A stretch of 8,043 nt of DNA from Paenibacillaceae bacterium. GTDB taxonomy: Bacteria > Bacillota > Bacilli > Paenibacillales > YIM-B00363. The position numbers were made by a program, and so were the translations under genes. The stretch is from assembly GCA_018969805.1 (NCBI GenBank), contig JAGWXQ010000058.1:1-8043 (forward strand), in the 5' to 3' direction. The notes below the pieces were generated by a model. That model had not been told where the DNA came from and searched no databases. It saw only the letters and a list, made by a program, of their open reading frames with translations. Positions 1-4,581 of this stretch are shown here, piece by piece. Position 1 is the stretch's first letter, and the number at the start of each line of letters is the position of its first letter.

Positions 1-351
1 GGGAAGAACGAGAACTTGTACCACATGTTCGTATTGGGGATGATGATTCAGTTGCGGGATACGCATGAGGTGATCTCCAACCGCGAAAGTGGGAAGGGGC
101 GGTACGACATGGCGCTTATTCCACGAAACGTACCGACGCATCCGAGGGGATTCGTCTTTGAATTCAAAGAAGTGGAAGAGGAAGCGCAGCTGGCACGAGG
201 CGTGGCGCACGCATTGAAGCAAATTACGAATAAGGCGTACGACACGGAATTGACGAGACGGAATGTGCCACACATCGTACATGTGGGAATCGCTTTTGCA
301 GGGAAACAGACGTCCGTGGGGATAGAACATCGGAAAAAAGATCGGGTGTAA
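1..351 (+). CDS. C-terminal part of a PD-(D/E)XK nuclease-like protein (DUF1703 type), 5' end outside the window
   Basis: The frame is open from base 1, so only the last 116 codons are visible; stop TAA at 349-351. The fragment has the pattern of the C-terminal domain of the AAA-ATPase/DUF1703 (PDDEXK_9) family: an ENLYHMFVLG-like opening, then SNRESGKGRYDMALIPR, a VFEFK strand, QITNKAY and a final VGIAFAGK strand. The nuclease-fold core can be read as Asp36 in GRYD followed by Glu54-x-Lys56 in FEFK (numbered from base 1). In known relatives an AAA-type ATPase domain precedes this domain; it would lie upstream, unseen. The function of the family is poorly defined, and it is often multi-copy and accessory. 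There is no terminator directly after the stop; the first clear one is about 230 bases downstream. Family membership is fairly sure, nuclease activity is inferred from the motif only. Confidence 0.8.
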   Translation, partial: GKNENLYHMFVLGMMIQLRDTHEVISNRESGKGRYDMALIPRNVPTHPRGFVFEFKEVEEEAQLARGVAHALKQITNKAYDTELTRRNVPHIVHVGIAFAGKQTSVGIEHRKKDRV

Positions 352-367
352 TACGCATCCCTTATTG

Positions 368-439
368 AATACATCGATACAGAAGGCGACTTTTTTCGAG
401 GAAGAAAATGGCGGTTTTTCCCGATAAGATCGATGTATT
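368..439. repeat. 11-bp perfect inverted repeat with 50-nt spacer
   Basis: AATACATCGAT at 368-378 is the exact reverse complement of ATCGATGTATT at 429-439; the pairing resumes after one mismatch (365-366 with 441-442). The 50-nt spacer has runs of T at 391-396 and 415-419. It starts 17 bases after the nuclease-like stop codon, so it could be a 3' stem protecting that mRNA, a protein-binding site or the remnant of a small mobile element. No T-run follows the right arm, so it is not a standard terminator. Confidence 0.5.
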
Positions 440-581
440 GAAATGACGAAGCGTTCTCCTTTATGCACACATCGCAAACACAGTGTTTTTCCATATTTTA
501 TAGTCAGTGGCAGTAGTTTGCGTGATACAAGAACAAAATAATATCGACTTAGATCAATGTTTCTGGAACACGTGGCGTACA

Positions 582-623
582 GCCCCATGGAACAGCGGGG
601 CATTTTTTCTTTGATTTTTTTTT
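582..623 (+). terminator. Intrinsic terminator upstream of the ylxM operon
   Basis: GCCCC (582-586) pairs with GGGGC (597-601) around a 10-nt loop; a six-T run follows at 603-608 and a nine-T run at 615-623. The stem is short but all G-C, and the U-tract is long. It insulates the ylxM-ffh promoter from upstream transcription. Confidence 0.7.
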
Positions 624-642
624 CATGGGTATGTGGTCGTGC

Positions 643-671
643 TTGACACGTGGTGCGTGTGGCTGTACACT
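643..671 (+). promoter_or_regulatory. Sigma-A promoter of the ylxM-ffh-rpsP-rimM-trmD-rplS operon
   Basis: A perfect -35 box TTGACA (643-648), a 17-bp spacer and -10 TACACT (666-671). Transcription should start near 678, giving a leader of about 44 bases before the ylxM start at 722. It sits just after the terminator at 582-623 and no other strong promoter is seen inside the operon, so all six genes are probably co-transcribed from here. The sequence CTTGACACG recurs at 689-697, but no -10 box follows that copy. Confidence 0.75.
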
Positions 672-678
672 AAGTGTA
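666..678. promoter_or_regulatory. Palindrome covering the -10 box (possible operator)
   Basis: TACACTAAGTGTA is a perfect 6+1+6 palindrome. Its left arm is the -10 hexamer and its right arm reaches the expected transcription start. A dimeric repressor bound here would block the promoter. It could also be chance, and no known operator consensus is recognised. Confidence 0.3.
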
Positions 679-721
679 AAGCAAAGTACTTGACACGGTA
701 CGCACGCAGGGTGGTGGTGGT

Positions 722-1081
722 GTGCCCGAAGATGCATTGGCGCGGATGGTGCGGCTGGACTGGTTGTGCGATTTTTATGGGGCGTTGTTGTCTGAGCGGC
801 AGCGTCGATGTGTGGAGCTGTACGTGCACGAAGGGCTTTCGCTTGCTGAGGTCAGTGCGCGCATTGGGATGAGCCGGCAAGCGGTGTCAGAGGCACTTCG
901 TCGTGCCCAAGCTCAGTGTGAGGAGTACGAGCGCTGTTTGCAGCTGGGTGCACAGCACGTGCGCCGCGTCCGTTTGCTGTATGCGTTGCGCGAATTGGGT
1001 GGGGACGACGTCGTGCGTGCTGTCGATGCGTTGTTGGCGCATGAAGGGGTAGTGAAGGGGGATCGGAATGGCGCCGTTTGA
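722..1081 (+). CDS. ylxM: YlxM family HTH protein, SRP-associated
   Basis: A 119-residue protein of the UPF0122/YlxM family, whose genes in Bacillota stand directly before ffh; in streptococci YlxM has been linked to SRP function. The N-terminal part (RLDWLCDFYGALLSERQ, residues 11-27) matches the family's LxxFYxxLLTxxQ pattern. A sigma-70 region-4-like helix-turn-helix follows (LSLAEVSARIGMSRQAVSEALRRA, about 39-62), then a helical tail. The GTG at 722 is chosen because AGGGTGG (708-714) lies 7 bases before it. The in-frame ATG at 746 has no such site and would leave a start at MVRLDWL, so it is the alternative. The 3' end overlaps ffh by 14 bases, suggesting translational coupling. The tail beyond the HTH (about 45 residues) is a little longer than in short family members. 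Confidence 0.9.
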   Translation: MPEDALARMVRLDWLCDFYGALLSERQRRCVELYVHEGLSLAEVSARIGMSRQAVSEALRRAQAQCEEYERCLQLGAQHVRRVRLLYALRELGGDDVVRAVDALLAHEGVVKGDRNGAV

Positions 1082-2480
1082 AGGTCTTACGCAGCGATTG
1101 CAGTCGGTATTTCGTTTGCTCAAGGGCAAGAAGACGTTGGCTGCAGAAGATGTGGACATCGTTCTTCGGGAAGTACGCGTCGCCTTGCTTGAAGCCGACG
1201 TGCACGTATCCGTCGTCAAGAAGTTTGTCGAGCGCATCCGTACGCAGGCGACTGGTGTTGTGCTTGCACCGGAGTTTACCGCGGAGATGGCGGTTATTGC
1301 GATGGTGCGGGACGAGCTTATAGATGCGTTGGGTGGGGATATGGCAGCGTTCTCATTGCCTGCTGGTACGTCTGTCGTGATGATGGTCGGCTTACAAGGT
1401 GCGGGAAAGACGACGACGACCGCAAAAATTGCCCGGCATCTGATCGATGAGCAGCGCAAGCCGTTGCTTGTGGCGTGCGACCCGTATCGCCCGGCAGCGA
1501 TCACGCAGCTGCAAGTGCTCGGTGCACAAATCGATGTCCCCGTATTTGCTCGTGACGCATCGGTATCGCCGGTCGTCGTCGCACAAGAGGCGCTTGAGTA
1601 CGCCAAAGCACACGGGCGGGACGTTGTTATTTTGGATACGGCGGGGCGCCTGCACATCGATGAGGCACTGATGCAGGAGCTCTCCGGCATGAAAGACGTC
1701 GTCAAGCCACAGGAAATATTGTTGACGATCGATGCGATGACGGGACAAGATGCGGTCACCGTTGCGAAGCAGTTTCATGAGGCGTTGGACATTTCGGGCA
1801 TCGTCTTGACGAAGCTTGACGGAGACACGCGTGGTGGTGCGGCGTTGTCCGTGAAGTCGGTTGCTGGCTGTTCGATTAAGTTTGCGGCGACTGGTGAGAA
1901 GCTGGACGCGCTCGATGTGTTTTATCCGGATCGGATGGCTTCGCGCATACTGGGGATGGGCGACATCTTGACGCTCATTGAGAAGACGCAAGCAGCGATC
2001 GATGCCCGGGACGCGGAAGAAGTCGAGCGGAAGTTGCTCGCAGAGCAGTATACGTTTGACGACTTCTTGGACCAGATGCGTGCGTTTCAAAAGATGGGTC
2101 CGGTGGATCAAATTTTGGATCTTATTCCAGGATTGCGCAACAATGAGGCACTCAAAAATGCGCGCATCGATGCAAAAAAAATCAAGCGTGTCGAAGCGAT
2201 TATTTTGTCGATGACGGCGAAAGAGCGCGCTCACCCCGAATTGCTCAAACTGCCTTCGCGGCGCAAGCGTCTGGCAGCGGGCAGTGGCAGTGCATTGAGC
2301 GAAGTGGCGAACTTATTGACGAATTTTGATGCAATGCGGCAATCGATGAAGAAGATGTTGAAAAAAGAGCAGCACAACAAAGCGATGAAAGAGCAAAAAT
2401 TTATCAAAAAAGGAAAGAAAAAAGTGCTTGAGCCGGAAATCAAAAAAGCAGTGGCAAAAAAGAAGCGATTTCCCTTTTAG
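1068..2480 (+). CDS. ffh: Signal recognition particle GTPase Ffh (SRP54)
   Basis: The 470-residue protein subunit of SRP: binds SRP RNA and signal sequences at the ribosome and docks with FtsY at the membrane. The N domain is about residues 1-90. GTPase motifs: G1 GLQGAGKTT 108-116, DPYRPAA 138-144, DTAGR 190-194, TKLDG 248-252, and TGEKLD 275-280. The last is preceded by Ala-Ala where Ile-Gly is more usual. The M domain starts near FDDFLDQM (330) and carries the SRP-RNA helix [13 protein letters not shown] and [10 protein letters not shown] (398-407). It is methionine-poor for this domain: I count seven Met after residue 300, and the finger loop reads LIPGL, not the usual MIPGM. The tail is a Lys-rich run ending KKRFPF, as in many Bacillota. 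ATG 1068 follows GAAGGGGGAT at 1054-1063 and lies inside the end of ylxM. The next gene follows after 25 bases. Confidence 0.97.
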   Translation: MAPFEGLTQRLQSVFRLLKGKKTLAAEDVDIVLREVRVALLEADVHVSVVKKFVERIRTQATGVVLAPEFTAEMAVIAMVRDELIDALGGDMAAFSLPAGTSVVMMVGLQGAGKTTTTAKIARHLIDEQRKPLLVACDPYRPAAITQLQVLGAQIDVPVFARDASVSPVVVAQEALEYAKAHGRDVVILDTAGRLHIDEALMQELSGMKDVVKPQEILLTIDAMTGQDAVTVAKQFHEALDISGIVLTKLDGDTRGGAALSVKSVAGCSIKFAATGEKLDALDVFYPDRMASRILGMGDILTLIEKTQAAIDARDAEEVERKLLAEQYTFDDFLDQMRAFQKMGPVDQILDLIPGLRNNEALKNARIDAKKIKRVEAIILSMTAKERAHPELLKLPSRRKRLAAGSGSALSEVANLLTNFDAMRQSMKKMLKKEQHNKAMKEQKFIKKGKKKVLEPEIKKAVAKKKRFPF

Positions 2481-2491
2481 AGTGGCTGGTG

Positions 2492-2501
2492 AAGGAGGTG
2501 A
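2492..2501 (+). promoter_or_regulatory. Full-length Shine-Dalgarno site of rpsP
   Basis: AAGGAGGTGA matches the complement of the Bacillota 16S 3' end over ten bases. Two adjacent in-frame ATGs follow: 2503 is 4 bases from the AGGAGG core and 2506 is 7 bases from it. The spacing, and the family N-terminus MAVRIRLKR, favour 2506. Confidence 0.8.
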
Positions 2502-2505
2502 CATG

Positions 2506-2781
2506 ATGGCAGTTCGCATTCGATTAAAGCGCATGGGCGCGCACAAATCCCCGTTTTATCGCGTCGTCGTTTCGGATTCACGTTCCCCACGGGATGGAAA
2601 ATTTATCGAAGAAATTGGGACGTACAACCCGCTGACAGAACCTGCGCAAGTGCGTTTGGACGAGGAAAAAGCGCTCGCTTGGTTGCGACGCGGAGCACAA
2701 GCTTCCGACACGGTGCGGTATTTGTTTAAGAAAGCAGGTATTATGACAAAGTTTCATCACGAGAAGTTGCAGGCAAAATAA
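2506..2781 (+). CDS. rpsP: 30S ribosomal protein S16
   Basis: A 91-residue protein with the usual length and features of S16: N-terminal [22 protein letters not shown], then [19 protein letters not shown] (about 25-43) and the [23 protein letters not shown] segment (58-79). S16 binds 16S rRNA early and is needed for 30S assembly. The start at 2506 was chosen over the ATG at 2503 for spacing and family N-terminus; longer upstream open-frame starts lie inside ffh and are not used. It is in the SRP/ribosome operon, 25 bases after ffh. The next gene, rimM, follows after 16 bases; a KH-domain gene (khpA/ylqC), common at this position in Bacillota, is absent. Confidence 0.97.
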   Translation: MAVRIRLKRMGAHKSPFYRVVVSDSRSPRDGKFIEEIGTYNPLTEPAQVRLDEEKALAWLRRGAQASDTVRYLFKKAGIMTKFHHEKLQAK

Positions 2782-2797
2782 CGGAGGACGACAAGCG

Positions 2798-3316
2798 ATG
2801 GATGCATGGATCCGCATCGCTTCTCTCGTGCGGGCGCACGGTGTGCACGGTGGTGCTAAGCTTTGGCTGGATACGGACTTTCCGCAGCAGCGATGTGCTC
2901 CAGGGCAGCAGCTCTGTTTGACGCATGCGCAGCAAGGTACGTTGTACACGAGCGTACGATCAGCGCAAGCGCCGGTGAAAAACACGATCATCGTGACGTT
3001 TGATGCGTTGCCTACACGGAGTGACGTCGAACGATGGATTGGAGCGGACGTATCGTTTCCTGCGGTGGCGCAGCATGCGTTGCCGGAGCATGAGTACTAT
3101 TTTCACGAAATTGTCGGCTGTACCGTTGTGACTGAAGACGGAGTGCACATCGGTGTCGTAGACCATATTTTGTGTCCTGGAGCCAACGATGTATGGGTTG
3201 TGCGGATGGAGCATGGGGGGTTTGCGTACGTACCGTATATTGCCGATGTCGTTCGTGCAGTCGATGTACGCCGCAAGTGTGTGACCGTGTCATTGATGGA
3301 AGGAATTATCCCATGA
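2798..3316 (+). CDS. rimM: Ribosome maturation factor RimM
   Basis: A 172-residue protein of normal RimM length. RimM binds the 30S head (with S19) and aids 16S rRNA maturation. The N-terminal barrel begins IRIASLVRAHGVHGGAKLW (5-23), matching the family's GxIVxxHGxxGEVKV pattern, though the usual acidic residue is replaced by Ala20. The PRC-barrel half starts at EYYFHEIVGC (99-108) and continues through DVWVV (131-135) and FAYVPYIADVV (142-152). The start ATG 2798 follows CGGAGG (2782-2787) by 10 bases. Its stop TGA (3314-3316) overlaps the trmD ATG in an ATGA arrangement, so translation of rimM and trmD is probably coupled. The divergence in the N-terminal half is normal for RimM. Confidence 0.93.
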   Translation: MDAWIRIASLVRAHGVHGGAKLWLDTDFPQQRCAPGQQLCLTHAQQGTLYTSVRSAQAPVKNTIIVTFDALPTRSDVERWIGADVSFPAVAQHALPEHEYYFHEIVGCTVVTEDGVHIGVVDHILCPGANDVWVVRMEHGGFAYVPYIADVVRAVDVRRKCVTVSLMEGIIP

Positions 3317-4092
3317 TGATCGATGTGCTCACGTTGTTTCCGGCGATGATCGATGCAGTGTGTGATGCAAGCATTATTGGGCGGGCGCAGCGAGACGGAC
3401 ATGTGTCGATTCGTACGATCAATTTTCGCTATTTTGCTGCTGATTTGCGTGTGGACGATGCGCCGTACGGTGGGGGCGGGGGGATGGTCGTCCAAGCACC
3501 ACCGGTGTGGGATGCGGTCGATTGTGCGTTGGAGACGGCGCATGTGCGCCACGGACGTCCGCGGGTTGCAACCAGCCGCATCGTATTGCTCTGTCCGCAA
3601 GGGGAGCCGCTCAGTCATGCGCGCGCGCACATGTTTGCACAAGAAGAGCACATGGTGTACATTTGTGGCCATTATGAGGGTATGGACGAACGCATTCGTA
3701 CGCATGTCGCCACAGATGTGGTGTCGCTTGGAGATTTTGTGCTTACGGGTGGGGAGATTGCGGCGTGTGCGATGATCGATGCGGTGACGCGGTTGCGGCC
3801 AGGTGTGCTTGGCAATGCGCTTGCGGCGGCACAAGACAGTTTTGTGGCGGGGCGGCTTGAGTATCCGCAGTACACGAGGCCTCCTGTGGTGCGCGGTGTC
3901 GGTGTGCCAGAGGCGTTGCTCTCGGGGCATCATGCGCACATCGCGCGGTGGCGGGCGCGAGAGGCGTTGTATCGGACGTGGACGCATCGACCGGACTTGC
4001 TTGCACAGCAGGCGTGTACGACAGAAGAAATGCAATGGATCGCCCAGTGGGAGCAATCGTGCAATGGTGGGCGTGAAACGATCGAGGGATAG
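3313..4092 (+). CDS. trmD: tRNA (guanine-N1)-methyltransferase TrmD
   Basis: A 259-residue enzyme that methylates G37 of tRNAs reading CNN codons using S-adenosylmethionine, preventing +1 frameshifts. Family signatures are all present: IDVLTLFP near the N-terminus, DDAPYGGGGGMV (48-59), the trefoil-knot SAM site YICGHYEGMDER (116-127) and SLGDFVLTGGE (138-148), then the linker with the candidate catalytic Asp175 in QDSF, LEYPQYTRP (182-190) and the C-terminal VPEALLSGHHAHIARWR domain. Two tandem ATGs (3313, 3316) are possible; 3313 is preferred because GGAAGGA (3298-3304) lies 8 bases ahead. Longer in-frame extensions into rimM are not used. The ATG overlaps the rimM stop by four bases. The TAG stop overlaps the rplS ribosome site AGGAGGT (4091-4097). 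Confidence 0.97.
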   Translation: MMIDVLTLFPAMIDAVCDASIIGRAQRDGHVSIRTINFRYFAADLRVDDAPYGGGGGMVVQAPPVWDAVDCALETAHVRHGRPRVATSRIVLLCPQGEPLSHARAHMFAQEEHMVYICGHYEGMDERIRTHVATDVVSLGDFVLTGGEIAACAMIDAVTRLRPGVLGNALAAAQDSFVAGRLEYPQYTRPPVVRGVGVPEALLSGHHAHIARWRAREALYRTWTHRPDLLAQQACTTEEMQWIAQWEQSCNGGRETIEG

Positions 4093-4104
4093 GAGGTAAA
4101 CGAA

Positions 4105-4455
4105 ATGAACGAACTTATTCGTCAATTGACGCAAGTCCAATTGCGCAAGGACATCCCGGATTTTCGTCCAGGAGATACGTTGAAAGTGCATGTAAAAGTC
4201 AAAGAAGGATCGCGGGAGCGCACGCAGTTGTTTGAAGGAATCGTCATTCGCCGACGTGGAATCGGAGTCAGTGAGACGTATACGGTACGCAAAGTATCGT
4301 ACGGCGTTGGGGTAGAGCGCACGTTTCCGGTGCACAGTCCGACGGTGGAGCGCATTGAGTTGTTGCGCCGCGGAAAAGTACGTCGGGCGAAGCTGTATTA
4401 TTTGCGCCGCTTGCGTGGGAAAGCTGCACGCATTAAAGAATTGCGCAAAAGTTAG
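4105..4455 (+). CDS. rplS: 50S ribosomal protein L19
   Basis: A 116-residue protein, the usual length for L19, which sits at the 30S-50S interface. Visible family blocks: [20 protein letters not shown] (20-39), the [11 protein letters not shown] strand (42-52), [19 protein letters not shown] (57-75), HSP and the basic C-terminus [17 protein letters not shown] 4105 lies 8 bases after AGGAGG (4091-4096), which itself overlaps the trmD stop codon, so the two genes are closely coupled. It is the last gene of the operon: a strong intrinsic terminator begins 20 bases after the stop. Confidence 0.98.
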   Translation: MNELIRQLTQVQLRKDIPDFRPGDTLKVHVKVKEGSRERTQLFEGIVIRRRGIGVSETYTVRKVSYGVGVERTFPVHSPTVERIELLRRGKVRRAKLYYLRRLRGKAARIKELRKS

Positions 4456-4475
4456 TTGTGGTGTGGGGGTATTGC

Positions 4476-4505
4476 GCCACGAAGTGTGTTGCTTCGTGGC
4501 TTTTT
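4476..4505 (+). terminator. Intrinsic terminator of the ylxM-rplS operon
   Basis: A perfect 9-bp stem: GCCACGAAG (4476-4484) with CTTCGTGGC (4492-4500), a 7-nt loop, then five T at 4501-4505. This ends the SRP/ribosome operon and means the downstream secreted-protein gene needs its own promoter. Confidence 0.92.
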
Positions 4506-4544
4506 ACGTACATAGTGCAGCGCAACGTACGGTCGTGCGGTTCG

Positions 4545-4550
4545 TATGAT
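4545..4550 (+). promoter_or_regulatory. Possible -10 box for the secreted SUMF1-like gene
   Basis: TATGAT at 4545-4550 is one base from the consensus -10 hexamer, but the region 17 bp upstream (around GCAACG, 4522-4527) is a poor -35. A start site near 4557 would exclude the ATG at 4546 as a start codon and place the A7G8 tract in the 5' leader. Some promoter is expected between the terminator at 4505 and the gene; this is the best candidate I can see. Confidence 0.35.
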
Positions 4551-4560
4551 ATGGATATGG

Positions 4561-4575
4561 AAAAAAAGGGGGGGG
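4561..4575 (+). repeat. A7G8 homopolymer tract in the leader or start region of the secreted protein gene
   Basis: Seven A (4561-4567) are followed directly by eight G (4568-4575), then TGG and, 3 bases later, the GTG at 4582. The G-rich block probably doubles as the ribosome-binding site. If translation instead starts at ATG 4546, the tract is inside the coding region. Either way, length changes by strand slippage could alter expression. Confidence 0.6.
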
Positions 4576-4581
4576 TGGACT

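Larger units (their letters stand above)
352..642. other. Non-coding stretch between the nuclease-like gene and the ylxM operon
   Basis: About 290 bases with no convincing gene on either strand; the reverse-strand open frames here are Cys/His-rich shadows without a usable ribosome site. It is more A+T rich than the genes around it. It holds an 11-bp inverted repeat (368-439), a weak promoter-like pair (TTGCGT at 518-523, TAATAT at 539-544, spacer only 15) and an intrinsic terminator (582-623). A small transcript ending at that terminator is possible but unproven. Confidence 0.5.

Noticed and set aside
690..695. Second TTGACA downstream of the main promoter
   Set aside because: The region 16-19 bases further on is GGTGGTGGTG, with nothing like a -10 box, and it runs into the ylxM start.
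887..1759. 290-codon Ser/Thr/Ala-rich reverse-strand frame opposite ffh
   Set aside because: Low-complexity shadow of the ffh reading frame with no ribosome site or family signature.
3103..4335. 410-codon reverse-strand open frame opposite rimM, trmD and rplS
   Set aside because: It is Arg/His-rich, matches no family and lies fully antisense to three well-recognised genes, so it is a shadow of their codon bias. The other long reverse-strand frames were dropped for the same reason.
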